From: Fontibacter flavus
Lineage (GTDB): Bacteria > Bacteroidota > Bacteroidia > Cytophagales > Cyclobacteriaceae
Length of the DNA: 64,000 bases
Assembly (NCBI RefSeq): GCF_042432905.1
Contig: NZ_JBHLWI010000037.1
Location: forward strand, 62,001-126,000
Direction: 5' to 3'
Position 1 is the first letter of the stretch; each line of letters begins with the position of its first letter. Shown piece by piece: positions 44,949 through 54,674 of the stretch. A model generated the notes under the pieces. The model saw only the letters and a list, made by a program, of their open reading frames with translations, was not told the DNA's origin and did not search any database. The translations under genes and the position numbers were made by a program.

Positions 44949-45566
44949 TTACCGTTTGTTGATGTCTATATCCCGGTTTTCGATGACCTTCCATTTTTCG
45001 ATCAGAAAACCGTGCGGATTGAAATCGGAGCGGTTGACATTTCTCAACCTGCCTTCCGTAATCAGCTTCCTTGTGACCACACTGGTTGACCGGATGATCT
45101 TCTGCGTGCCGTAATAGCGGAAAGAATAGGGATGGCTTTCCGTGCTGATCTTGATGCTGTCCATCTTTATGGTCTGGCTGACATTGCCAGATATTATTCC
45201 GGTGAAGTAGCCTCCTTCCTTCAGGTCACTGAATTGATTGGCAGCCGAGTTGTCAGCCAGACCGAGCGCCTGATTGATGTGACTTTCAATCACTTTCTCG
45301 TCCGGGTCAAGGGTGAAGAAATAATGGTGGAACATCTTCACGTGATCACGGGCTTCTACGGGAATGTTGTCTTTCCTTTCTGCCGAAAATGCCTCCAACG
45401 CCTTGTCATTGGCAAGAAGGTAAATCCGTTCCTGAGCCGTCAATACCATTTTAAAAGCCTGATATACGGTAAAACAGCAGATTCCGGCACAGGCAATGAC
45501 CAGTACAAGAGAGAAGGTTTTAATGTGCCTGAATGCGGTGTCAATATTTTTGAGTTGTCTAAACAT
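44949..45566 (-). CDS. traK: Conjugative transposon protein TraK (VirB8-like)
   Basis: TraK is a bitopic inner-membrane protein of the mating channel. The 205-residue protein has one N-terminal transmembrane helix (about 17-38), then a periplasmic domain beginning KMVLTAQERIYLLAND. The segment VEARDHVKMFHHYFFTLDPD is a family hallmark, and the protein ends IEKWKVIENRDID. It lies between traJ and the TraL-like gene, 20 and 8 bases from them. Confidence 0.9.
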   Translation of the reverse strand: MFRQLKNIDTAFRHIKTFSLVLVIACAGICCFTVYQAFKMVLTAQERIYLLANDKALEAFSAERKDNIPVEARDHVKMFHHYFFTLDPDEKVIESHINQALGLADNSAANQFSDLKEGGYFTGIISGNVSQTIKMDSIKISTESHPYSFRYYGTQKIIRSTSVVTRKLITEGRLRNVNRSDFNPHGFLIEKWKVIENRDIDINKR

Positions 45567-45585
45567 TTTTGCTTTGATGGTTATC

Positions 45586-46593
45586 TTACTTCATCATTCC
45601 TACTGCTGCGGAAGCCCCGGCACCTGCCGCACTTCCGGCCATTTTACTGGCTTTGTGCAGAATGCCGTCCCTGCTTCCTCCGCTGATGATGTAATTGGAA
45701 ATGTTTGGTATGGTGGTATAGCCTATAATGGCGAGCAACATGAAAACCGAATAGGCCAGGCCGCTAAAGAAGTCTTGGGAAATCAGCGCCATGTTCTCGA
45801 CGATCTTTGAGATGATGGCTCCAAAAATGTTGGCAATGGGGAGCCAGAGGTATACGTTAACATACTTGGCTATCCAGTTGGAAAGAATGTGCTGAAAGCC
45901 TTCGAACACAGAAAGTCCCAATACAATCGGCCCAAGGATCGTTAATATGATAAGATGAAAAGTCCTGATGGAATTGATACACAGGGCAGCGGATACGTAG
46001 AGCAGTTCCAACAGCCACCGGATGGCTGACAATGCCATGTTTTTCATTCCCACATAGAGAATTCTTCCACCCCAAGTGCCGCCGGAAAGGTTTTCATTGG
46101 CTTCCTGTTCTTCATACTGGTCAAGTTCAGGTTGATTTGCATGAGGCTGGTTTTCTATCGCCCAACGTGTATCCTCTTTTTGTTTATCAATATGCCACAT
46201 GATAGCGTCGTTGCTATTGACTACCATGTTTTCGGTACCCCTGACCAATGGATTGAGCACTCCGTTCATCAATGCCATTACGGAAGGGAAAAGCAATATT
46301 GCCATACCGATCGCAAATGGCCGCAGCAGGGGATACACGTCAATGGGTTCTGCATTGGCAAGGTGTCGCCACACCCTTTGGGAGATAAACAACAGTGCGG
46401 CAAAACCCGCTATCACCCTACCCACTCCGATAAGCTGGCTTGCCAGAGGTATCATGTCGTCGTAGAGCCTTTGCAGTATTCCATGGAGCTGTCTAACGCT
46501 TCCTGTCAATCCCTGGGCTGATGCCTGTTCGGGGACAATCAACAGCAGCATAAGGGCAATTGCCGTAAGGCACATGGTTTTTCTTTTGTCCAT
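45586..46593 (-). CDS. traJ: Conjugative transposon protein TraJ (VirB6-like)
   Basis: This 335-residue polytopic inner-membrane protein corresponds to VirB6. It has a signal-like first helix (ending EQASAQ) and five or more further hydrophobic segments. Characteristic blocks are IPLASQLIGVGRVIAGFAAL, EPIDVYPLLRPFAIG and LGPIVLGLSVFEGFQ. The order traI-like, traJ, traK matches the CTnDOT-type operon. Confidence 0.9.
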   Translation of the reverse strand: MDKRKTMCLTAIALMLLLIVPEQASAQGLTGSVRQLHGILQRLYDDMIPLASQLIGVGRVIAGFAALLFISQRVWRHLANAEPIDVYPLLRPFAIGMAILLFPSVMALMNGVLNPLVRGTENMVVNSNDAIMWHIDKQKEDTRWAIENQPHANQPELDQYEEQEANENLSGGTWGGRILYVGMKNMALSAIRWLLELLYVSAALCINSIRTFHLIILTILGPIVLGLSVFEGFQHILSNWIAKYVNVYLWLPIANIFGAIISKIVENMALISQDFFSGLAYSVFMLLAIIGYTTIPNISNYIISGGSRDGILHKASKMAGSAAGAGASAAVGMMK

Positions 46594-46604
46594 CTGGTAT
46601 TAAA

Positions 46605-47228
46605 TTAAAGTCCGTATATCAATTTGAGTAGTTCGTGGTTGTCGCTGTCGTGCTTGCGAAGGTTTTGCAGGGCAGCCGTCTGTTTGTTGAACCCCCTGAG
46701 AAAGCTGAGCTTTTCGGTCATATCCTCATAAATCCGGTCAATTGATTTTAACCGTTCTGCATCGTTCATCCTTACCTGTCCGGCGGTAACGATCATGGTC
46801 AGCTCTTGGAGGTTTTGCAGACTCCGGGAAAAGAGTTGGCTGTATATTCTTCCGATGTAATTGATCTCTGCGGGGGTAAACTGCCCTCCCGACACAAAGA
46901 CGTTATAAGCCCTACTGTATTCAGAGAGTATGGCCTGCTGTTGGGAGATGATATCAACTACCCGTTGGTATCTTCTTACGGAGGGACTGACAGCCATAAG
47001 GCCATCCAAAAATGTCTGGTGCAAACTAAAATTACCCTGGCTGATATCCTTTACGGCATTGTAACCGTTGGTTAGAATCGTGTATCCATCGTACATATTT
47101 TCCAAAATATTTTTCAGGGTGGCGAGTTTTTCGACATTGAGCAGAAGTTGTGCAGTTTCTTGCTCTTGTGCCTTTACCGGTTGGTAAAGGCAAAATACCA
47201 TCAGGCATATCATCAGTATTTTTCTCAT
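46605..47228 (-). CDS. TraI-like secreted conjugation protein (TerB-like annotated group), paralog 3
   Basis: This 207-residue protein has a signal peptide (about residues 1-20, ending PVKAQ) and an otherwise helical body. Blocks include YNAVKDISQGNFSLHQTFLDGLMAVSP, YIGRIYSQLF and RMNDAERLKSIDRIYEDM. In Bacteroidota genomes this group is often labelled as a TerB or TraI-like conjugal transfer protein. It shares several of these blocks with the next two genes upstream. It lies 11 bases before traJ. Confidence 0.7.
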   Translation of the reverse strand: MRKILMICLMVFCLYQPVKAQEQETAQLLLNVEKLATLKNILENMYDGYTILTNGYNAVKDISQGNFSLHQTFLDGLMAVSPSVRRYQRVVDIISQQQAILSEYSRAYNVFVSGGQFTPAEINYIGRIYSQLFSRSLQNLQELTMIVTAGQVRMNDAERLKSIDRIYEDMTEKLSFLRGFNKQTAALQNLRKHDSDNHELLKLIYGL

Positions 47229-47245
47229 TGTTTGTTGTTTTTGGG

Positions 47246-47887
47246 TTAGTATAATTCTTCCAGAAACTGAATGGCATTCCGGTCATGCCTTCTCGATACC
47301 ATCAGGGATTTTATCTGGTTGTTGAAGCGTTTGAAGAGAAGGTAGTTTTTCAGATAGTCTCTGTAGAGGTGGTCAATTCGTTCTATTCTTTCCGCATCGG
47401 TCATTTGCAGATTCCTATTGGACATTACATCCTGAAACTCCATCGACAGATTCCCCGATTTTCTGGATACCTGTCGGTGTATATCCGAGATATAGCTTGA
47501 TTCAGGTACTGTAAGGCCGGAATTGTTGGCCATGAAGACACTGATGGTCTGCCATTCTTTCAAAAACCGGTGTTGCATTCCGACAAAGTCCTCAACCCGC
47601 TGATGGTTTCTGACTTCGGGACTGACGGCATCCAGACTAAAAATATAACTTTGGTGGTCGTTGAACTCGCCGGATTTGAATCCGTGTATCGACCCCAGTC
47701 CGTTTTGCATAATGTCGTAACCTTTCTTTGATTGGGACAATATGAGTCTGTAGGCCACGACCTGTTCAACCAGATATTTGATCTGTGTTTCTTTTTGCTT
47801 AAACCATTCATCAAATTTCTGGGCGTGGGAAGACATTGAAGTTGCCAGCAATAGAACCACGGTGAGGGGAAGTATTTTAAAGCCCAT
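47246..47887 (-). CDS. TraI-like secreted conjugation protein, paralog 2
   Basis: This 213-residue protein starts MGFKILPLTVVLLLATSMSSHAQ at the ATG at 47887, overlapping the stop of the gene upstream by about 11 bases. A longer frame that reads 20 more codons has no signal peptide and is unlikely. The helical body repeats the pattern of its neighbours (YIFSLDAVSPEVRNHQRV, YISDIHRQVS, LQMTDAERIERIDHLYRDY). It is probably an envelope component of the transfer apparatus. Confidence 0.65.
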   Translation of the reverse strand: MGFKILPLTVVLLLATSMSSHAQKFDEWFKQKETQIKYLVEQVVAYRLILSQSKKGYDIMQNGLGSIHGFKSGEFNDHQSYIFSLDAVSPEVRNHQRVEDFVGMQHRFLKEWQTISVFMANNSGLTVPESSYISDIHRQVSRKSGNLSMEFQDVMSNRNLQMTDAERIERIDHLYRDYLKNYLLFKRFNNQIKSLMVSRRHDRNAIQFLEELY

Positions 47888-48554
47888 AGATTTCCTGTAT
47901 GATGTTGATGTTTTTAAGGTTTCCCCCTCTTTGGCTGTCCAGACCAATATTTTGGCGGTTGAATCTTCTTAGATCAGCCAGATTGTTACGGACATCCCGG
48001 TCAACCCGGTGAATGAGTTCCAGTCTTTCCGCATCGCTCATCTGTGTCCTGAATGAGCTGGCCACGATGTAAATCTGCTCCATGTTGTTGAGACTGGATT
48101 CAAGGATTTTAGTGTAGACATTTTCCATATACCGTATTTCCCCGATAGAGAAATACTGACTTTGACGCAGGAGATTCCATACTGTCTGGTATTCGTTTAT
48201 CAACAAAGTCTGATTCCGGGCAATGTCACGGATACGCTGGTATTGGGTGATGATATTCTTGACCTTCCAGAGTTCATCGTAATAGTCCCCAAACAACTCT
48301 CTTTGTTTTTCTGTCCACTCGGAGATTTCATCCAGTTTGAGTTTGGAAAGTACATTCTCAATGGTTTTCTGTGTATTTTGTAACCAGATGGTATTGAGTT
48401 GAAGGCGTTGGATTTTCAAGTCCACCGCCTTAATTACCTTGATTATACCCTGCCTGATGATTTCTGCAATTACAGGATCAGCTTTGGCTTGTTGTGGAGA
48501 TACGGTCATTGTCAGCAGCAATGCCAGCAATAGTGATTTTAGCTTTCTTTTCAT
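47877..48554 (-). CDS. traI: Conjugative transposon protein TraI (DUF4141 type), paralog 1
   Basis: This 225-residue protein has a signal peptide (about residues 1-25, ending QQAKA). The DUF4141 sequence follows: IKVIKAVDLKIQRLQLNTIW, then ENVLSKLKLDEISEWTEKQ and ELWKVKNIITQYQRIRDIA. The tail YMENVYTKILESSLNNM with MSDAERLELIHRVDRD is shared with its two downstream paralogs. It overlaps the traG stop by 4 bases, so translation is coupled. It is probably VirB5-like in role, which is an inference from position. Confidence 0.85.
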   Translation of the reverse strand: MKRKLKSLLLALLLTMTVSPQQAKADPVIAEIIRQGIIKVIKAVDLKIQRLQLNTIWLQNTQKTIENVLSKLKLDEISEWTEKQRELFGDYYDELWKVKNIITQYQRIRDIARNQTLLINEYQTVWNLLRQSQYFSIGEIRYMENVYTKILESSLNNMEQIYIVASSFRTQMSDAERLELIHRVDRDVRNNLADLRRFNRQNIGLDSQRGGNLKNINIIQEIYGL

Positions 48555-51052
48555 GGGTTCGGATTTTTGGTTTTGCGCATATCGGAAGCCAGGGCTTTTA
48601 TTGCGGCTTTCATGTCACCGCCAAACTTTTGGGTATATTCCTGGACTTTTACCTTTTCGCTTTCCTCAGTGGTGTAGGCCAGATATTCCTCAAGGGAAAC
48701 CTCCGTGCGGTACACTTTGGACAGCTGCCCTCCAAGACCGATGAACACCTCTTTGTACATCCGTTCGGGGTCATTGGCCTTGTTGATGGACAGGATCAGG
48801 GATTTTTCCTTTTCAGTAAGCCCCAACAGTTCCTGTATTTGGTCGAACTTGTTTTGATATTTGCTCTGATCAAGGAGGATCTTGCAGTCGGAGTTGTTGA
48901 TGATGGCCTGTTTGACCACAGGTGAGGAAATGATGTCCTCTACTTCCTGAGTGACTACGATGGCCTCACCGAAGAATTTCCGAACGGTCTTAAAAAGGTA
49001 TTTGATGTATTCGGCCATTCCCTCTTTGGCGATGGCTTTCCACGCCTCTTCAATCAGGATCATCTTTCGGATGCCTTTGAGTTTTCTCATTTTAGAAATA
49101 AAAATCTCCATAATGATGATGGTGACAACCGGAAAAAGTATGGGATGATCCTTGATGTTATCGAGTTCAAAGACGATAAAGCGCTGTTGCAACAGGTTAA
49201 GGTTTTTGCGGGCATTCAGCAGGTAATCAAATTCCCCTCCCTTATAGTATGGCCTCAGGACATACAGGAAATTCTCCACGTCAAAGTCTTTGTCTTTTAC
49301 CCTGTCCTTTTTGAGGGTTTCGGTAAATTCGTTTTGCAGGTATTCATAGAAGCTGTCAAAGCAGGGGAAAATGTCCGGGTGTTTTTCAAGCTTTTGATAA
49401 TAGCCCGTCAGTGCATTGGAAAGGGCAACGTACTCGGAACGCTTGAACACTTCATCGTCTTTTTTCCAAAGAGCCAACAATAATGTTTTCAGGCTTTCCT
49501 TCTTTTCAGTATCCAAAACGGCACCATCTTCCAAATAAAATGGGTTGAAACGGATGGGGTTGTTTTCTTCATAAGTAAAATAGTAGCCATTTACCAGATC
49601 ACACAGTCCCCGGTAGGAGTGTCCCACATCAACGAGAACAATATGGGTGCCTTGCTCATAGTAACTGCGTACCATGTGGTTGGTGAAAAATGATTTGCCG
49701 CTACCGGATGGCCCCAATATGAATTTGTTCCTATTGGTAATGAAACCCCTCTTCATGGGTTCATCGGATATGTCCACATGGACAGGTGTTCCATTCAACC
49801 TTTCGCCCAGCCTTATCCCTACTGGACTTAGGGATGAACGATAGGCAGTTTCCGCATTGAAGAGACAGGCTGCCTGCTCTATAAAGGTGTCAAAAGTGTC
49901 GTTGACAGGGATGTCCCCTGAGTTGCCCGGTATTCCTGCCCAAAAAAGCTGTGGCGCTCCACGGGTTTCGAGTTTGGGTACCGCATCAATCCTTGCCAGT
50001 GACGAGGACACCATGTTTCTAAGGTCTTTCAGGTTATCCCTTTCGTCTGTCCATACCAGTATGTTGAAGTGTGCTTTTACGGGCATCCTCTGCTGGCTAA
50101 TTGCTTCGTTGAGGAAGTCCGATACAGCTTCCCGGGCGATGGCGTTTTCCCTGCTGTATGCTGACAGGGATTGTAACCTGAGCCGCTTGCTTTCAAGCTG
50201 TTTGAGGGTGAGTGCAGCATCGTCCACGATGACATACTGGTTGTAGATATGGTTGCAGGGAAGCAGATACCCCAAAGGCGATGCAAATGCGGTGGAGAAG
50301 CGTGTGCGGTCTGTGGAGTAACCTTCGTAGCCGGTGGAAGGACTGCAAGAGGATGGAAGGTCTTCAACGTCGGCCAAGGAAAACATCTGGCAATGGTTCT
50401 CGCCGATCTTCCATTCGGGTCTGAAAACGATGTCCTGTAATTCCGGAGCGTTGTCCTTCTCCAACAAATAGCAATACCTTTCGAGCAGTCCCGTATTGGA
50501 TGCTGTTCCGGCCAGTTGTCCGGCATCCAGCGGGTTCAGGCTGACCATGCCGCAATCGGTAAGTATTCTTTTGAACTGGCCAATGGCATTGTCCAGTTCT
50601 TGATGTATTTGTTCGTTAAGGGTGTCTTCCGGTACGATACCCTTTCCAAAAAGGTTGGATACCGCCGATGTGGAAAGCTTGTGCCCGGGATGCCGTTGTG
50701 TGATATAGAGGTAGCATTCGTGTTCCAAAAACGGTCGCTCGTGGAAGAACCTATCGCTTGATGCGGACAGGAAAGATTTGTCGCCGTGCGAAAAGTCTGC
50801 TTTGAAACCCGTCTGAACAAACCAGTCCTGTTTGTGGAGAACGGAGTATTTTGGCAATACCTTGATGGCCTTTACCCAGGCCAGATGCAGGGTTTGGTAA
50901 TCTTTCTCCGAAAGGGTGAATATTTCGGGAAGCTCCACCCTGAAAGCCGAGGTAATGTCGCCCTGTCTGGACAGCAGCAGGTCATTTTCGATCTTCCAGA
51001 CCGGAAGAACCTTCTCCATATCCACGATTCTGTAGTGTGCGTTGTGTGTCAT
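48551..51052 (-). CDS. traG: TraG-family conjugation ATPase (VirB4-like)
   Basis: TraG of Bacteroidota elements is the VirB4-type ATPase that powers channel assembly. The 833-residue protein has the N-terminal domain beginning VLPVWKIENDLLLSRQGDIT. Walker A is LGPSGSGKSFFTN (about residues 440-452). Walker B has an acidic pair in MILIEEAWKAIA. Conserved FGEAIVVTQEVEDIISSPVV and NNSDCKILLDQ blocks follow. It overlaps traF by 4 bases and traI by 4 bases. It is not the VirD4 coupling protein, which I do not find here. Confidence 0.93.
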   Translation of the reverse strand: MTHNAHYRIVDMEKVLPVWKIENDLLLSRQGDITSAFRVELPEIFTLSEKDYQTLHLAWVKAIKVLPKYSVLHKQDWFVQTGFKADFSHGDKSFLSASSDRFFHERPFLEHECYLYITQRHPGHKLSTSAVSNLFGKGIVPEDTLNEQIHQELDNAIGQFKRILTDCGMVSLNPLDAGQLAGTASNTGLLERYCYLLEKDNAPELQDIVFRPEWKIGENHCQMFSLADVEDLPSSCSPSTGYEGYSTDRTRFSTAFASPLGYLLPCNHIYNQYVIVDDAALTLKQLESKRLRLQSLSAYSRENAIAREAVSDFLNEAISQQRMPVKAHFNILVWTDERDNLKDLRNMVSSSLARIDAVPKLETRGAPQLFWAGIPGNSGDIPVNDTFDTFIEQAACLFNAETAYRSSLSPVGIRLGERLNGTPVHVDISDEPMKRGFITNRNKFILGPSGSGKSFFTNHMVRSYYEQGTHIVLVDVGHSYRGLCDLVNGYYFTYEENNPIRFNPFYLEDGAVLDTEKKESLKTLLLALWKKDDEVFKRSEYVALSNALTGYYQKLEKHPDIFPCFDSFYEYLQNEFTETLKKDRVKDKDFDVENFLYVLRPYYKGGEFDYLLNARKNLNLLQQRFIVFELDNIKDHPILFPVVTIIIMEIFISKMRKLKGIRKMILIEEAWKAIAKEGMAEYIKYLFKTVRKFFGEAIVVTQEVEDIISSPVVKQAIINNSDCKILLDQSKYQNKFDQIQELLGLTEKEKSLILSINKANDPERMYKEVFIGLGGQLSKVYRTEVSLEEYLAYTTEESEKVKVQEYTQKFGGDMKAAIKALASDMRKTKNPNP

Positions 51053-51366
51053 TGTTTTTTCCTTAGTCTGTAAAATGGCTTTCTGCTTCGTGATACCACT
51101 GCACCCGGGACATTCCTGAAGGCCATTTCTTTGAGCAGCCCGTGGCGTCCGTACTTCTTGCTCATGGCGAAGATTTTTGTGAAAAGCAGGACACCACCAC
51201 CGATGATAAGCGGAAACAGCAGCAGGAGTGGGAATCCAATTAGGTAAAGCACTGCGAATGCGATCAACAGTACCACCAGTCCTGCGCCCAAATAGGCAAT
51301 GTACTGGGCTTTGAAGCCTTTCAGTTCGATGGGCTTGTTGATGCCTTTGTTAATGGTATAGCTCAT
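51049..51366 (-). CDS. traF: Conjugative transposon protein TraF (DUF4133, VirB3-like)
   Basis: This 105-residue membrane protein begins MSYTINKGINKPIELKGFKA and has two close transmembrane helices (about 25-70). A basic tail with AFRNVPGAVVSRSRKPFYRL follows. It is DUF4133, equivalent to VirB3. It overlaps the helicase stop by 4 bases (ATGA-type) and traG by 4 bases. Confidence 0.9.
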   Translation of the reverse strand: MSYTINKGINKPIELKGFKAQYIAYLGAGLVVLLIAFAVLYLIGFPLLLLFPLIIGGGVLLFTKIFAMSKKYGRHGLLKEMAFRNVPGAVVSRSRKPFYRLRKKQ

Positions 51367-54300
51367 AGTTTTACACTTTTCTTTTTGCTTTTCTTCGCTT
51401 TTAGTTTTTTGCCGTTCACTCCGTGCCCGTTTAGTCCATGTCCGTTCAGGTGGGTTTTCTTTTTTGAAGTTTCTTCCTGTGATTGTGCAGGAGCATCACT
51501 GATCTGTTCCTTTTGGATATTGATGGCTATTTCCCTTTCCAATCCGGCCAATTCATTTTTGAGACTTTTTAGCTCCTCTGACTTTTCAAAGGGCTTTTCG
51601 GCCAGACTTTCAAGGCTGGGAATCTCTTTTTCCAGCCCATTTTTCCTCTCCACATGCTGTTCTTTGATTGTGTTAACCCGGTCAATGGCATTGAGAAAAT
51701 GACGGGCTGCCAGCTTCGGGTTATCGGTGTTAGGAACTCCTCTGTTGTAGGTGTATTTCAGACCCGTTTCCGGGCTTTCCGCATAGAAGCTGTTCGCATA
51801 ACTTGTGTACACATTTCCCTCAACTTGATAAACCTGTTTTTGCCTTTTGATACAGAGGTCAAAACCATAGAGTGAGCCTATTTTGGCATGGCCTTCCTCC
51901 CCCGATCCGGGTTTCCAATTTTGATGGAGGTCGATGATATGCGCCCCTGTTTTTTCCGGCTTATCGGAATGAAAACCCTCCAGTTTGATGGGGTTGGATT
52001 TGCTGCCGTCTTTTTCATGTTTGAGCAGGCCATTGTATTTCTTTTCGTCCATTGAAAGTCTTCCCAGATCAGTCATCGTTTTATCCAAAGTTTCCCGGAG
52101 GTATCCCAGTTTTACTTTCGAGCCTGCGCACTCTTTCATATGGGCAGACCGCAGGCTTTCAAGGACAGCCACTTTCTTTTCGAGTTTTGATTTTTCCAGC
52201 AGGGAGGTGTCCCCGGAAAGGATGGCGATGTACTCGGAGAAATTCATTCCGTTCTGCTCATCCATCGCTCCCTCATCCAATCTCCTTACCTGAAGGGAAC
52301 CGTTTTTCATCTGGCTGATGAATGTCTGTTTATTCTTCAGCAGGTTGAACTTGTAATTGTCTAGGGATTGCTCCACGGCGTATACAAAGCTTTTGACCTT
52401 GTTCCCGAAATGTTCTTTGGCAATCCAGTTCCCCTGTCTTGCCCCTCTGCCATTGCGTTGTTCCAGTTCCGAAGGCTTCCAGGGAATGTCCAGGTGATGC
52501 ATGGCTACTACACGTTCTTGTACATTGAGACCAGTTCCCGCTTTATCTGTACTTCCAATCAGCACCCTGATCTGGCCGCTGTTCATCAATTGGAACAGCC
52601 GGTGTCTCTTTTTGTCCGACCAGTCATGGATATAGGTGATCTCGCTTGCGGGAATGCCGTGATCTTTGATGAGTTTTTCCTTTAAGGCGTCATAGACGTT
52701 GAAGCCATCTTTCGGCGTACCGGTATCGGAAAAGATAATCTGTGTCCCTTTTTGGGGCGCACTTCCCCGGTAGATACCGGCTACCTGAGCTGCGCAAACA
52801 TTGACTTTGCTCCCGGGATGGTCTGCGTATTCTTCACCTACCAGCCGCATGTCCAACGCCATCTTTTTGGCATAATTGGTGGCAATCAGCATACGGGCTT
52901 TGTCTTCTGTCTTCGACAAAGGCGCTCGTCCGATCAGGGTGGCATCCCCGGTTTTGGCAAAATCCATCAACTTGCCGATAAACTCTTGCTGGTCGGGAGT
53001 AGGCTTGATATTGACCAGCTTTTCATCCAACTCCGGTTTGTCAAGCTGTATATGTTTGGCAGTCTTGTAATCGGTGATCTCATTATAAAACATGGCCAGT
53101 TCAGGCACTTTGATAAAATGCCGGAACCGCTCTTTGGCGATGATCTCATTGGTGACCGAAAACTCAAAATCCACCGTTTTGCGGGCAAATACCGCAGCCC
53201 AGGCATCAAAATTCTCAATCTTCTGCCTTTGGAGTTCTTTGGGGCGCAGGTATTTGAAAAGCAGGTACATTTCCGTCAGGCTGTTGGAAATGGGGGTTCC
53301 GGAAAGAAAGGTGGCACTGAGATCAGTACTGTGTTTTTCCTGCAAGGTGCGGATGGCAAATAACATGTTCAGTGCTTTCTGGCTTCCCTGTGTATTGCCA
53401 AGTCCCGCAACCCGGTTGTGCCGCGTGGTAAAAGTGAGGTTTTTAAATTTGTGGGATTCATCGACCATGATGTTGTCTATGCCCATAGATTGAAAATCAA
53501 TATGGTCGTCTTTCTTCTGCTCTATCCGTTGTATTACTTCTTTCAGCTTGCCTTCAAGGTTGGTCTTGCGGATTTCCAAACCTTTCAGCATCCGTCTGTT
53601 TACTTCACCACCCATGTCACTGACCGTTTCGAGATCTTTTTCCACATTGGCCAGTTCCTCACTGAAAATCTTTTGCTGGATTTCCGGTGATTGGGGGATT
53701 TTTCCAAACTGGTCATGGGTCATAATGACGCAATCCCAATCGTTGTTTTTGATCTCATGGAACAAACGTAACCTGTTGGCAGGGGTAAAATCATCGACGG
53801 TAGGAGCCAATACTCTTGCTCCGGGATAGGCTTTTTTATAGGTTTCGGCAATTTCTCCCACATTGGCCTTCAGTGCTAGAAGAATGGGCTTGCGTACCAG
53901 TCCCAGACGTTTCATTTCATAGCTGGCTGCGATCATGGTCAGGGTTTTTCCCAACCCCACTTCGTGATCGACCAATGCACCATTGTTTTGAATGATCCGC
54001 CAAGCCGCATTCTTTTGTGAAGGGTACAGGTCGTCAATCCCGAGGGCTTTTTTGTCCAATCCGGGGAATTCCAGATGATGGCCATCGTATTCCCGCAGGA
54101 CATAGCAGTTATAGGTTTCGTTGTAGAGGGTTTCCAGTGCGGTTTTATCTATTGCAGGCAAGTCATTGAGCCATTCCGAGAACCGGGTGCGGATGGATTC
54201 AATTTTCTGGTGTGCCAACTGGATGGCCTTGTTATCGGGAACCCTGACTTTCTTACCGTCTGCCAGTTCCACCTCACGGGTAAAAAACGGCGTAGTGTTT

Positions 54301-54674
54301 TCCATTGCATGTTCCAGAATGCTGTTGCCGTACATGGTCTTGCCACTTTCGGGGGTAATGGCAAATTCTCTCCATATCTTTACATTCCTGCCCTGTGGAA
54401 TTGCCCTGAAAGTGTCCATCGAAGGGAAGTAGCTGATGCGGGTATCCGTTTCAAAAAGATCGGTGGCAAACCTGCTGTAATATTTCTCAGGGATCCATCG
54501 TTCACCAAGATTGAAATCCAGCATTTCGAATGGAATGGGTGCCGGCTGTACGTTCTTTATGGCCGCCAGACTCTCTTTCACGTATTGGTTCTCGGGATTG
54601 TCTGTAGAGGCCTTTTCTGCCGACCGTAATTTTTCCAGCACATTCCCGGACAGGATTTGTCGGCTGGTTCCCAT
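51363..54674 (-). pseudogene. Methyltransferase-helicase, helicase half (frameshifted from the upstream half)
   Basis: This reading frame of 1103 residues carries an SF2 helicase. Walker A lies in DHEVGLGKTLTMI, and DESH-type Walker B in IMVDESHKFKN. SATFLSGTPISNSL and the C-terminal QRNGRGARQG motif VI follow. A Lys-rich tail (about residues 1070-1103) ends it. The nominal start at 54674 has no leader and lies inside the end of the preceding frame. Joining the two frames at 54655-54660 restores the reading ADKILSGNVLEKL. I therefore call this the 3' part of one roughly 1830-codon gene, broken by one missing base or a sequencing error. The fused protein resembles DarB-like antirestriction methylase-helicases. 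Confidence 0.75.

Noticed and set aside
52752..53363. 203-codon plus-strand ORF within the helicase
   Set aside because: Antisense shadow of helicase codons; the helicase motifs are in the minus frame.
54650..54665. Programmed -1 frameshift at the A run of the methyltransferase-helicase
   Set aside because: The site CGACAAATCC has no X-XXY-YYZ heptamer and no obvious pairing stimulator, so a mutation or indel is more likely.
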